Assembly (NCBI RefSeq): GCF_033807575.1
Contig: NC_084728.1
Coordinates: 6,833,451-6,897,450 of the forward strand
Direction of reading: 5' to 3'
Length of the DNA: 64,000 nt
Origin: Cydia pomonella
Lineage: Eukaryota; Arthropoda; Insecta; Lepidoptera; Tortricidae
A program made the translations under genes and the position numbers. How positions within the stretch are numbered: position 1 is the first letter of the stretch; the number at the start of each line of letters is the position of its first letter. The notes beneath the pieces are model-generated. The model was given only the letters and a program-made list of their open reading frames with translations, was not told the origin of the DNA and did no database searches. This document shows positions 38,457 through 52,100 of the stretch, in pieces.

Positions 38457-38830
38457 CCTCAGGGCTGTAACTGCGAAAAATCGAAGTTCGTCAATTGCTG
38501 GCATTTTTCTCTGTCACTCTAATTACGTCTTCGCGTTCTTCGTTATCGCGCGAAGTGGAAAGAAAAGATAAGGAAAGCAGGAGGCTTAGCGCGAAAATCG
38601 AAGTTCGTCAATTGCGGGCATTTTTCTCTGTCACTCTAATTACGCCTTAGTAAGAGTAAAAGAGAAAGATCCCCGCAATTTGCGAATTTCGATTTCCCCG
38701 GTAGGCCCCCAGCCCACAATCAAATGGGTATAATAATGCTGCGGAGAGAGAGACTCTAATTACGTCTTAGTGAGAATAAAAGAGAAAGAAAGTGAAATTA
38801 CAAATTTCGGTTTTCGCGGTAGGCCCCCGT
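38457..38830. mobile_element. Three CTACCGCGAAAA palindromes in a row, type 1
   Basis: A left half at 38457-38530 breaks off after ATTACGTCTT. A full copy lies at 38584-38710. A right half at 38750-38830 ends GGTTTTCGCGGTAGGCCCCC. Confidence 0.75.
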
Positions 38831-39099
38831 TTCATAGTCATTTTAAAGTTCTCCAGAATATATAAATAAGTCATTGCTAAAGATGGGGTGAAGATGTATT
38901 CATTCGCGGTTTAAATATAAATAAATTAGAAATAGCTTTATAAATTGCTCTCTAATTACGATATAAGTACAGAACGAGAAAACTATTTTTTTAAATTTAA
39001 TTAACACGATTTATATAATTCTCCAGTTGAATTGGTGAAACTGCACTTGCGGAAATGCACGGAAATTAAAATTCCACTTCCTCGCTATCGATCACGTAA

Positions 39100-39715
39100 A
39101 GCAGTTGCAAAACGCATGCGCGATAGAATAAAGCAAAGCGCCCTCTGCAGAAAAATTGATGAGACAAAAAAAGAAACGCCGCCATTTTGACATTTGTTTG
39201 GCTTTTGTTCTTAATAAATATAAATTATCATGTAATTACGCGGGTAACAGCGATTATGTTTACATTTTCGCTTCACAACAGTTTCGCTTATTAGCCGATT
39301 ACTGAAATATGGTGCATCATCAATGTTCGTTTCGGTTCAGCAGCGCATAAATCGATAAATTCGCCCGTGCCGCATTTTTATTTTCTCGATGCTTATTTCG
39401 TGTATAATTTGATATTACTAGAAGACTAAGTGCTTAAATAGGTTAAATAGTGTACTGAACTGTGTGGTTAACTAATTACATTTAAGAATAAACTATGATA
39501 TATCATTAAATGTGTGATGTCAAAAAGGCGCGAACGCTTTTTACCGCTGTCGATTTTGGGACGAAAATAAAACAGAGTGTTTGTACGAAACAAAGACATT
39601 AGACCTTCGCGTTATGTTTACGAAGCTCTGCAAGTGTTATAACTGAATTTCGCACAACTTTTCTGGAAATATATGGCGTGGAAACTATCTTTCTGCACAT
39701 TAGGTTCATGTAAGT
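39100..39715 (+). promoter_or_regulatory. Possible promoter and 5' noncoding exon of the phosphatase gene
   Basis: The region has GCGCATGCG-type elements (39113-39123), AGCGCCCTCTGC, and CGCCGCCATTTTGACATTTG (39177-39196). It ends at a consensus donor GTAAGT (39710). The first coding exon of the phosphatase begins behind an acceptor with 24 bp of leader, so an upstream noncoding exon is expected. The location is inference. Confidence 0.3.
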
Positions 39716-40503
39716 AACAATTTGATTTTCGATTTCTTATACGAAATTCTCTTACAATCTACACAGAACCAAGCATTACTTGGATTTTATATGTTACGGG
39801 ATTACATTTGCTTTCGTGTTTTATGATGATTTTACATACATATAAAATGTTTAAATGAACAGAACGAGAAAAAAACTTTATTTTAATAATTGTACAAAAT
39901 GTATTATCAGAAAATAAAATTTTTGGTTTATTTTTTATTTTTGTATCATAATCTGTCATTTATTTTTCACCTAGGAATATGAATGATATTTAATGTAAGT
40001 GAAAGTAAAACATTATTATGGAGTCAAATGTACTGATTCTCTTAAGATTATAATAGATTTTTTTTAATTTTCTTTACCTACATTCTCTCATTTTGGAGGC
40101 CAAGACCCTCTTTGGATCACTGCGCCACAATAGTTAGTTACTCATACCACAGATTAATAACACTTTTAGATTAAAATGAGATTAGGTTAAGAAATTGCAC
40201 AGTGATTTTGTAGTAGAAAGTAGCTGTAGTTTGGTGCTAAAACTAGTTAATAGTTTTATTTAACGTGATGCAAGGCACCTGTGTATATCCCTGGCAGGAC
40301 TTCTTTACAATCTCCACTCAGCGGGTTAGTGGATGTCAACTACCCCATCCTCAGTCCACCATGCCAACCATAATGCGCTTTTCGAAATCAGCTACAGTGT
40401 AAACTACATATAACGTCACTCAATATAATGATTCACTCATAACATTGACATTTGTTGGCTATAGCTGCTTAACTTCAATATTAATTTCTATAAAGAAACT
40501 CTC

Positions 40504-40974
40504 TACACCATGTTTTTTTTTTATTTCTGTTAATTTTAAGGGTGCATTACTGAGCTTAAATTAGGTTACTTTCTCAAAGACACCGGTATTCTAATTAACT
40601 CCATTTCGGAGATAATCATTAATTTTTTTTGTGTTATATGGCCCTTACTAGCATATACACTTGAATTAGGGCCTGTTTACATAAGAATTAGTGTTTTGTA
40701 CGAGTGTGTACATTTGCTACTAAACATAAATACTATCTCGGACGATTGATGTTCGAAACGACATTGATATGTCACAGTTTTCAAATGTTTGGTTGAGTTA
40801 AATATATTACCTGAATTACAACAATATTTAGTTACCTTTTGAAAAAATAAAAATAGTTTTAAAAAATTTTTTTTTTTTTTTTAATTAAGTATGCCATTTA
40901 GTTTCTTTAAACATACTTACCGATACCCCAAAGTTAACGGAATTCAATAAAAACACGGTGTATAATGTCAATAA
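40504..40974. mobile_element. TIR element, TACACCGTGTTTTT ends, copy 1
   Basis: The left end TACACCATGTTTTTTTTTTA and the right end CAATAAAAACACGGTGTATA are inverted, as are the inner TCTGTTAATTTTAAG and TTAACGGAATTC. The interior is non-coding. Copy 2 is at 46455-46900. Confidence 0.75.
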
Positions 40975-41532
40975 ACATCTGGTCCCTTGAGTGTCTCTAT
41001 ATAGAGTTTGACATGACAGACAAAAGATGGACCATACAAACCACAAAATGGAAGGGACCACACAGAAAACAACCACCACACAAAAATTAAACACATTATA
41101 AAACTTACCTTATTTTATGGGACTGGACATTGATCAAGATCAATTGTGATCTCAATATTACCGATGGCCTGTTGTGTCCCACTGGTGGGCAAAGGCCTCC
41201 CCGACTTTTCCATTCTTCCCGTTTTGTGCCGTCTTAGGCCATTCTTTTACTTAAAAAGTAGTCTAGTATCTTCTAGCCATCGCCAAGTAGTCTGCCAGAT
41301 CCCCATTTTGAGTGGGCTGCTACTCTGTGGCAATCTTGGCCCTCAACTCTCTCGCCATACAAAAGACATAACCAGCCCAGTCCCACTTAAACTTGGCTGC
41401 TTTCGAAGCTACTAACTACACTAAGACCTCGACCTCTTTATCCAAACCGCCTCTAATCCGTAATCCGAACGCCCTACTACGTTTACATAATTCTTCAAGA
41501 CAAAGACAAAGCTTTTTATTTGTCATTAAATA

Positions 41533-41736
41533 CTACTCGATAATCCAATATATTGGTTTTTTTTAAGAAGGTATAATGAATGTTACATTTACAGATAAAT
41601 ACACATTTAATTAGGCGGGTCCACACAGAGCGATCATACGCGCGAGGCAATTTCCTCGCGTATATAATATATACATTATAATTATATATTCATTATACCT
41701 TCTTAAAAAAAACCAATATCTTGGATTGTCGAGTAG
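41533..41736. mobile_element. TIR element with CTACTCGATAATCC ends, nested
   Basis: The left arm ACTCGATAATCCAATATATTGG is inverted at CCAATATCTTGGATTGTCGAGT, and AAGAAGGTATAATGAAT at ATTCATTATACCTTCTT. The centre carries GCGGGTCCACACAGAGCGA, shared with 43747-43872. Confidence 0.75.
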
Positions 41737-41874
41737 ACACAATATTGTTTGTTTTATTCCATAAGGGTAAATTTTCGAAGTTCGGATTAAAGGTCGTAGT
41801 GTAATCTGGGTCTTAAAAATTACAGCCTATCCTATATCATTTCTAGACGCCCCCTTTCGCACAACAAGTGGAGA

Positions 41875-41997
41875 CCTGAGGGCCTACCGCGAACCACGTT
41901 CGACGTGTTGCCTCCCTGTCACACTTACGTACGAATTCACAAGTGCGATAGAGAGGCAACACGTCGAACGTGGTTCGGGGTGGCCCTCTGTACCCAG
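41875..41997. mobile_element. Palindromic repeat, CTACCGCGAA family, type 2
   Basis: Begins GAGGGCCTACCGCGAACCAC and ends GTGGTTCGGGGTGGCCCTCT. It lies 300 bp upstream of the phosphatase coding start. Confidence 0.85.
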
Positions 41998-42286
41998 TTG
42001 TGCAATATATTTCATGCCACCCACCCTACAAATTAATAGCTACGGAAGTTTGAATCTAGTTGTATTGTTAATTGGGTTGAATTTATGTTACATAATTTTA
42101 AAAGACAAATTGCTACTCTGTTCCAAATATAATTCTGTTACAAAAATTGTATTTAAAAATTGCCCAAGCATTCAAACAAATACAACACAAATAAATACTT
42201 CGAAAAAATATTATAACATAATGGCGACTCGAGCATTCAAAAGTCCCAAGCCTAGTAATGACACTCATAACTTATGTTGGTTGCAG

Positions 42287-43189
42287 GTTAAGTTCCCCTC
42301 CGCACTTGCGATGCGGTTAAGAAGTAGAAAGAGGGAGCCCCTCTCGGTCAAGAGGAACACATCCAAAGTCACAAAATTGAAGGCAAAACCGTTAAACAGC
42401 CGCTTGTCACCTCCCAACGCCACCTGGAAGAAAGTCCTCAACCGGGACACCGCCAAAAATGGGTTGCCGGAAATCTGCACTCGGTCACAGCTAAAAACTA
42501 GGCCCGTTAGAACCAAGTTAGTTAGCATGGAGAAAGAGCACAAAAAAGAGTTGAAAAGCACAAAGAAACCGATCTTCCAAACAGTTGTACGTAGCACTAA
42601 TAAGGATCTTGTGACTTCCACTACTAAGTTAAGAGACAAGACGCAGAATGATAAAGTTACAACAACTTCCAAGCCAAAACTTAAAGATGTACGAACCACA
42701 AAAAGTGTTCAACTCCGACACAGCTCACTAAATCGTGAAAAGAAGTCTGAATCCGTTGAGATATCATCTCCTCGAAAAACCAGGCGTATGGATAAAAATG
42801 AGAAATCAGCGTCTTTAAACAGCTCGCCAATCCGTAAAGTCCGTCAGCTTGGTATACCTTCAGCGAAAAGCAAGATCGCTGTAAGCTCTACCAATGAGAG
42901 CCCTAAGAAGAAAACTAAGACTAAAGCAGCTATAGTTCCGGAGCAGAATAATTGGAATACGGAAGACAATGATGTAACGATGTATGAGCCTCATACAACT
43001 ACATTTGTGGACTTCCCGACTCCGAAGCATGAGGAATCAGACTCTGAGACGCAGGTCGAGTCATCATTGTGTCTTCCAAATGACTGCTTGAATGATTTTA
43101 TCGCTATTGCGGAGTGCGCCAGGCTGATCAACCAGGATTTACCTGCCGAGGATGACGATATTAACTACTTAGCTGATAGAGCTGCTAAG
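42287..43189 (+). CDS. CTDSPL2: Phosphatase exon 1 with 24 bp of leader
   Basis: A good acceptor (GTTGGTTGCAG) ends at 42286. Coding starts at ATG 42311 and runs 293 codons to a GTAAGG donor, phase 0. The frame stays open upstream to 42014, and an ATG at 42222 is in frame, but that part lies before the acceptor and family proteins begin MRLR. Encodes the basic, lysine-rich N-terminal region and an acidic stretch. Confidence 0.88.
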
Positions 43190-46100
43190 GTAAGGATTAT
43201 AAAATGGTAACGTCACTATATTTAAATACCTTCTTTCATTACATTTTGAACCTTCTTGCTTTGCGATAAAGTTGAAATGTTAAATTGTACAAAATCTGTA
43301 CATCTGACCATAATCAATAAATATAGGGTTTCATCATCATCTTCTTGTTTCACACTTATAGCATAGACAAGACCCTAAGGGTCTGTTTCACAATGTCCAA
43401 GTCCTTAATAAGGTACTTGCCACTTATCGGACGAATAAAGTCATTGTTGGTGTTTCACAATCTTCAAATCAAATCAAAAGCTTAACTGGTAGATTAAGTT
43501 TTATCTGGCAGTTAATTTATTTGTTAATTAGCTATCTAATACTTTACTCAGGATTTGTGAAACAGACCCTAAAAGTAATTCCAATATTGTATAAAATTTA
43601 GCATTACGTTACACATCTTGGCATTTCTTTCTTTCATGGGGATTTATAAAAAAACTGTTTCTGGGTCATTCTACAGCAATCTCATTCCCCTGGCTATTAC
43701 CTATCGGTAAATTCCCAGAAGATTCCGCTCTGCCGTTATACACAGTAGGCGGGTCCACACAGAGCGAACATGCTCACCCGAGCGCGCTGCCTCGCCGAGG
43801 CACGTCTACACTGGCCGTTTTGTGCGCGAGGAAATTGCCTCGCGCGTATTCTCGCTCAGCGTGGGGCACCTAGTAACAAAAAAATTGATGCCAATAATGC
43901 GGCATCTCCTGAGAATTTGCGAATAGCCAGGGGAATGAGATTGCTGAACCTTTCTGTAACTTACTCGATATATTGACAGGTGATGACCACAGAGAAAGCA
44001 AGGCGCAAATCTAGCAACGAGCTGGAAATGTACCAACCCACATCTACCACTGATGATGCCGACACCGATGTGTTCAAACACAAGCATAAATACGTGCAGG
44101 TATGTCTATTTCGCTCTAACAGTACAAGGTAGTGTACCGTTTTCTGAAAATTCCAAAAATTACAAGGTATTTGGAAATTAACTTTTAATTATTATAACGT
44201 TTAAGTTACTTAATTAGGAATTCATGGGGGGATATAACCGAATGGGATAGTCTTATGTATCTTTCGGTAGTAGAACAGAAAGCGCTATTATTGTTTGTCC
44301 TTATCACAGTCAAATTTTAATTCCCACCTTAAATTTTTGTATGGTTTATGGTGGGCAACAAATACGTAGGTTGTTTTTTGTTGTCAGGAATGTTAAAACG
44401 TGTTTTTAATTTTGTCGCCTTGCGTATGTTCTGTCCCTCACCTCACTATCTATCTAATCTATCTAGATGCGCCATCTGCAACAGTTTTCACGGGCGCTTC
44501 CTAAACTAAATACTGATACTAACTATCTTTCTCTTTCCCGCAGCCGGACTTCGTGACGATGCTAGAGCAGGACGGCTACGTGCGTGACAGCGAGTGCGAG
44601 ATCTCGTCGACCTGCGACACGCAGGGCACGGCTATTGAAAGCTTGGAAGCGCTTTCGGCGAGGAGTCCTAGCGAGGGTTTTCTGCATGAAATAACGCAGA
44701 GCCTTGTGGCTGAGGCCTCGGGATGGGTATGTTTTTTTCTGTCTCCCTTAGACGAAAATAGATTTTTCATCACACTTCCTCGAAAAAGATCTTATTTCAT
44801 GCAGGTGTGCTGAAGGACAAAGGGCTATTTTGTTCCCACGGGAGTTATGGATTGTGAAAAAAAGCTAAATAGCTTTCTTCATTAATTATATCACTTATTC
44901 ATACAAACCAAGTAGCATAAATGAGTTTTACTTTTATAATACTGACGTTTATAATTTAATATTTTTGTTTATGTTTAAAATTATTTAATTTGATTAATTT
45001 AACAGCCGATTAAAATATTTTTACATAATTTTCAATCGTGGCTGAATGCCGAATAGGTCTGTGCCTTCGATGCCTCACCTGCCAAGAAATTACAAAATGG
45101 CGGACGAATGTTTGATATGTCACCGTATTTGAGAATTATTTCGCTTAAAATTTAGTTTTTTCTTTGCAAGTGTGATGAAAAACGTGTGTAAGAATATTGC
45201 AAACTCGGGTCTTTAATTCCCTCCACCCTGCGGCTGTCGGGAATTACCACCCTACCAAAATTTCACTTTGTACATAGTTTGCGCATAGTACATTGTGCAA
45301 CGAGGGGGGGCTCTCGTTGCACAATGTACTATTAGAATTTTGAAAAGGTACTTTTCTAGCGGAGCCTATTAGACCGCGAGCCAGTAACAGATTTCCATGA
45401 GCTATCGCCTCCCGGGCGATAACTCGTATAGTGGTTAACGGCTATGCATGATGAACCCTCGTGGACGTCAGCTGCCGCTCCGTTGGTGAGTTCAGGAATG
45501 GAAGCCACCGATACACATAAAAAATGTAGTTAGCGCCTCACGTTTGATACTTTGTCAGATGATAGTTTAGATGCTATTGTGAATTAAAAAAATCGTCAGC
45601 TGGTTGTATCGTGGTGGAAAGAATGTCAGCTACGTTGTATACATACAGCAATGGATAAGCAAACAAAAAAGACACACAATTGGGATAGCTGCAAACCTTA
45701 TTTCATTAAACACGGCATACTTACTCTTCCATGCATTTACATCTTAGAGTTATGCATATATGTAAGAAAAAACATACATTTGTTCAAAGAGCTACAGAAT
45801 AAAAGACAAAAATATAAACTCGAATTAACCGCGCCAAAATTAGAAATATACCGCAAAAGCCCTCATTATGCAGCAATAAAATATTATAATCACCTCCCCA
45901 ATTATTTAAAAGTTTTTATTTCTCTTTTATTTCCTTGCTGAAAAAGCATATTATTCAGTAACCGATTTTCTAACTGATAGTTTTATTAAGTAAAATAGTT
46001 TTGATCTCCTAAAATTGTAAAGCTAGTTTGTATTTTTTTTAATGCTTTATTTAAGCAAATGTTTGCCATACCCTATTAGGGTCCATGAGATACTATCATT

Positions 46101-49100
46101 TTGTAACAACTTACTTTTTTACCATGGTGCAATAAACGATTATGATTACAATAAAATAAGCAAGTAAGCGCTTACCTCTTTATGATAGTGGTAACAAAGT
46201 CATGAAACTTGGCATGTATGTTACATGCCAAGTTTCATCACTTGATCAAGCGTTACAATAAACGGATTACGCATAATTCGCGAACATAAGTGGTAAGGCG
46301 TGTATTTTTTACATGTTCATCCAGCTGACGGTCATTCCACCGCGATACAACCGGCTGACGGTTTTTTTATTTAAAATAACATCTAAACTATCATCTGGCA
46401 AAGTATCAGCTGGGAGGCGATGGCTGACGATATATGCTCCTGGCCCGTGGTCTATACACCGTGTTTTTTTTTATTTCCGTTAATTTCAAGGGTGCATCCC
46501 TGAGCTTAAATTAAGTATTCTAATTAACTCCATTTCGGAAATAATCAATATTTAATTTTTATCTTATAAGGCCCGTACGAGCGTGTACACTTGGCTTAGG
46601 ACCTGTTTACATATTTGATTAGTGTTAAGTATGAGTTAATACATTTGCTACTAAACGTAAATACTATCTCGGACGATTGATGTTCAAAATGACGTTGATA
46701 TGTCACAGTTTTTAATTGTTTCGTTGAGTTAAATGTAATGCCCGTGTTACAACAACGCTATATGCAACATTTAATTACTTTTTATAAAAAAAATTAAAAA
46801 AATATATATATTTTTGTAAATTTACTATGCCATATAGTTTCCTAAAACACACTTACCGATACCCCGAAGTTAACGGAATTCAATAAAAAAATGGTGTATA
46901 TTTTTATAAAGAATATTCAATCTATATGTTTAAGTGTTGCTCAGAGACAAAAGACATTTTGTACTATATATATGAGAATTTCTGTTTTGCCCTATGGTAG
47001 ACTGGTAGAGAATGCCTTAAAGCATTAAGTCCGCCATTTGTACTTTATTGTGCAATAAAAATTAAAATAAATGAATAAATAATTAATTTCCAGAGCACTT
47101 CAGACATCACCGCTGACGAATCATCGTTGGCTTGTCACGATGAACAACCGCCTTCTGATCTTGAGGTAAGAATTACTTTCAAAATATATTATCGGTATCT
47201 GTAAGAATTGGTTCAATTTCTCGAGGATTGCATCAAAAGATGAGTAGGATGGCGCCAACGTAAAATTACTGCCTTTCAAACAGAAAAATTAAATTTTCAT
47301 CACACTTGCTCGAAAAAGGTCTTATTTCGTGCAGGTATACTGAAGGACAAAGGCATGTATTGTTCCCGCGGGATTTATGGATTGTGAAAAAATCTGAAAA
47401 ATCCCTAGTTATAGATTTTTTGAAATATGTCAATAATTCATACGAACCGAGTAGGATATAAGTACAATACTTGTTACATGTCAAGGTATATATATGAGTT
47501 TACGTTTAAAAATATTTAATAGATCTAGACGAGACTAGATGTCACGAGTGTCGCGAAAAGTGTATAAGCTCAACAATTTACAACTAATATTACAAGCAGA
47601 GTTGAAAATAGAGTCCCGGTTAATCCGGTTATAATATTAGCTGAAAATTGTTGAGCATTACATTTTTCGTTCGTCGCGACATCTATTGTCAAGTAGCAGT
47701 ACTGATAAATCCGCTACTTGACACTACGAAAATATGCGTTTTGGTAATAAATAGGCATCGGAGTTATTATATCGTGGTAAGACTAATGGAGCTATGGAGT
47801 CGACATTAGCAATAAAATTCAACTCATACTCGTACTCATTCAACTTATTTAATTAGTGATTTTAATTTTAAAAGGACAAGAATGTTTGTAAACGATCCTT
47901 TAATTTTGTCTTTCAGGACATAAATATTACTAATAAAAAATAATGGCTATTTTTATGTATTGATTAATTTACATCCATATTATTTTTTTCTCTTTTAATA
48001 TACATATTGTTTTTTTTTAATGAAATTTCGTATTATAATCAAAACATAAAATAGTAATTATTATTTTTTGTAATATTTATACAGGGTGATTTTGGGGTCG
48101 TGGAGCAAGAGAACTATACATCGTACAGAATTCAAAGACGAGCCTAATGATATTGCTAATTATTTATTACCACCAATAATGATGATTATTTTTCAGATGA
48201 CCAGTATAATTTTTTTTTTTGCATACAATTTGGTCACCCTACTCAATGTGACGTCTTGTCGCTTCCCATACAGCGTATGTCAAAAGTCATAGGGTGACCA
48301 TGATTACTTAGTATAAGATTAATTTTACTTAAGAATAAGAACAAAATTACTAATAATATTTTAATCAAATACTACCATATGATAATGTGGATCATTTACA
48401 GAGTCAGAAAAAGTGGTTCTGGATCACGACCCAGAAATCACCCTGTATATTCAAAGACAATTGACAACATTTCAAAATTTTCAATATCCCTAAATCGAAA
48501 ACCATTTCGAGAGGGGTCCTGTAGATTACAAAAAAATAAATTTTATATATTTTTTACGAATTTTTGTATTAAAAATATCTAAAAATAGTTAAAACGGAAA
48601 TTGACGTCACCCAGCTCCTTCAGTTCTGCCACTACAAGCCAAAAAATGACTTCCGATTGGGTTGACATTGTCATTGTCATTGAAAACGGGATGAAAACCA
48701 TGGTTTGACTTGAGTTTTGACGTTTGTGACACTTGTTAATTTGTGATTTTATTTTTAACGTTTGAGGTTATGTCACTCGCACTGTTGTCTATGCTCAAAC
48801 GTAAATTAATTCAACGTTTTTTTCCAGTGTATGAAACAGATCCGTGACGTCACGATTCTCACAAATGACGTTTGTTACATACGCCCTTTTGTTTCAAGTC
48901 ACAATATAAATAGATTTTATGACCAAAATATAGGACTTACGCAAAATAAAAAAAATACGGGTACCTTAAATTAGTGCGTTCTTTCTATGTAGACAATAAA
49001 AAGTAGCACTTAAAAATATGAAATGTTGTCAATTAAAGTATAGTATATAACTCGTCAAAGTTCTAGTTCATGGTTATAAAATTAAAATCACTTATTAAAA

Positions 49101-52100
49101 AGATGAATGAATATGAGTTGAATTTTATTGCTAATGTCGACTCCATAGCTATTAGTCTTACCATGCGATAAAAACTCTGATGCCTATTAATAAACCTGAT
49201 GTATGGCGGGAGCACTATATGCTGTCGCTAAGAAATTGACAGAATTTTGACATTCTTACTTAAGAGGGAAGTATACCACGTCACGGCATACAAAAAGAGA
49301 AAACGTTTTTCCACTTCTAAATATTTTCCATTCTCCATGTTTTTTTTGTATGTTATTGACACAATGCAAAATTAGGTTTATAGGTTTGCCTTTTTTTTCA
49401 AAATTTGCATTCCAAAAAAAAAAAATTATAAGCGGAACCTATAAACCTAGAATTTATTATGCTGAAGCGATCGACATCAAAATCAAAGTGATTTATTATG
49501 ATTTAGTGGAAAACGTTTTCTCCCGAAATGGAATTTCATAGAAAAAATACTATTATTTCGCTAAGATCGCAAAGCTATTCATCCCTCTTAATGTTGTAGA
49601 TGTTTATTCCTAACCCTGTTTTCTTCTTAGGAGGAAGCAGCAGATGTGATATCGTCGTGCAGCAATCGAGTTGACTGCGAACAAATCTCCTCTTGGGTCG
49701 ACGCATTTGACCCCTACCTCTTCATCAAGCAGGTATTTCAAGTTTTTTAAACCTCTCTGAGTTCTCAAAGGTTACTCAAGTTACAGAAAACCACTAGACC
49801 CTACTCATGGTGTTGTGTTCTGGTGAGTAAGGTTGTCAGAGCTCAACGAGGGTGCGGAGTGTTAGGGTCGGCAACGGGCATGTTACTCCTCTGGAGTTGC
49901 AGGCGTACATAGGCTACGGTGACTGCTCACCACCAGGCGGGCCGTATGCTTGTTTGCCACCGAGGTAGTATTTTAAAAGTGTTATCCACAAGTGTAGCGA
50001 GTTGCAATGAGGTTTTGATAGATGGCGCTAGCATAGGCTTTAGGCTTTGTGCACAAATTACGCGAGATTTATCCGTCTACTTGTTCATCACACAAATAAA
50101 TGCCCTTACCGGGATTCGAACCCGGGACCATTAGTTTCATAGGCAAAACACTAGCCACTATATCCTGTATCTTTAGGTATTTAAATAAAAGTAAACAAAA
50201 TCTACCCTCAAATCGCTCCATAAGCCAGTTGAGGGTAGATGAAAACATTACATGATCAAATAATGTAGGTTAAAGTCAGGTCGTTCAGTGATAGATCCAG
50301 GCGGTTTTGTATTTGGTTGGTTAACCAATAAATATTATAACTACCCGAAAATGTACAAATTGTAGAGGTGTAAGTATAGTACGTAAGTACTAATGTTTAT
50401 ATGTGTGTAATCTCTAGTATGTAAGGCTAAGGTACTCCAAATGACAGTTCATCTATGACAGGGGTCTCCAAACTTTTTTAAACTTTCGTGCGAGCCACCA
50501 TCGGTTTCTGCGCGGAGGTGGTCTAGTTGCTGCTGTTAGGAACAGTTCCACTCTCAATGAATGCTGAACCCCTGGAGCCTGGGATCCGTTTAGCAACCTC
50601 CCGCGTTGGGTGTCCGCGGGACGGATTGGAACGCCCCGCGGGCCGCATTTGGCCCGCCGGCCGGGGTTTGGAGACCCCTGATCTATGACTTTCGTTGCTC
50701 CAAATCCCGTCCCTGGCGACCCTGCCAGTAGCGGTGGTGAGCGCGTTTAGTGTCAAATACCGCGGAACAATTTGGACAGTTAAATAAAATGTGCGGGAAA
50801 AATTCTAAATAAACTTCTGACATGAAGCAATGGACATATTTTTGTATGTTATGTGTTTTTGCAATAATTTATTTTGGGCCGTGTCATTGACACGTAGTGC
50901 GTGCAAACCTTTTATGGACCGAACGTGAGTCAACGAACGTTTCACCTTTGTTCGCATAAATAGGACAGATGGTTTAGTACGAACTTTTTTTATTTGTTTA
51001 CTTTTATTTAAATACCTCAAGATACAGAGTATAGGTCTGTCTGTTTATTTATTTATTCGTATGGCATTTACAGAGTCGCTTAATTATAAATTATAATAAA
51101 ATATCTAAGTTCTTCACCCATTGGGCAGCGTTTGCATTAGGTGAGTGAAGATCTAGGGCCTCTCCAACAAATTTCTGTCTGTATTAACCGACTTCAAGAT
51201 TTCATAAGGAGGAGGTTATCAATTCGGCGTGTATGTTTTTTTTTAAATGTTTGTTACTCCATAATATTGTCTGTGGAGTATCTGATGAAGTGTATGTTTC
51301 CAGCTGCCGCCGCTGGAGAGCGTGGCGACGGGGGCGCTGCGCGCGCGCTGCCCCGCGCTGCCGCTCAAGACGAGGACCAGCCCCGACTTCAGCCTGGTAA
51401 GCCGATTCATTTTATTTTCAACTTGTAATACCTTTAATAGGGAATACTACGCGAAACTCTGCGTAGGGGGCGCCACTGTCATAATCTATCACAATTTGAG
51501 GATCTGCCGCGAAAAAAGAAAATCGAAATTTCGTTATCTAACCTCCCTATCACTTGCATATTCGAGCGATGAAGAGGCAGATAACTAAATTTCAATTTTC
51601 GCCTTTTCCCGATGGGCCCTTTGTAAACAAGCCGTCTTGATGTATCAATGTCATATTTTATTATCTATGAAAACTTGTCAAAAAACAGTTTAAGGTATGG
51701 AAGGAATAGAATCTCCATATACCAAAAAGTGTCCGACAAAAAACTATAAATAGGTGGCGCTACAATACCTGGAATACTTGAGAAAAAAATCTAATCATAG
51801 ACAGCGTATTTCACTTCGTCAATAACGCCCAGGTTCTTAGCTACTCTAGCGCTACTCTGGAGAGATTTAGAACTTATTTATAGCTGAAGCACCCGTACAC
51901 AAGGAGTTCCAAACGCGCAAATGGCATTTGATTGGGCATATCCTCAGGAAGCCTGACACCCACCTATCCAAAGTGGCCCTGACCTGGAAGATGCCCGGTA
52001 ATCGAAAACATGGTCGCCCTAAATCTACTTGGCGCCGTTCCGTGGAGCAAGAGTTGGGTGTATCGGGGATGGGGTGGGAGGAGCTTACCCGAGCTGCCCA

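Noticed and set aside
42014..42286. Phosphatase start at 42014 or ATG 42222
   Set aside because: The frame is open but lies before a good acceptor at 42284-42286, and the known family N-terminus MRLR starts at 42311.
42265..42699. Minus-strand 144-codon ORF
   Set aside because: Antisense shadow of phosphatase exon 1.
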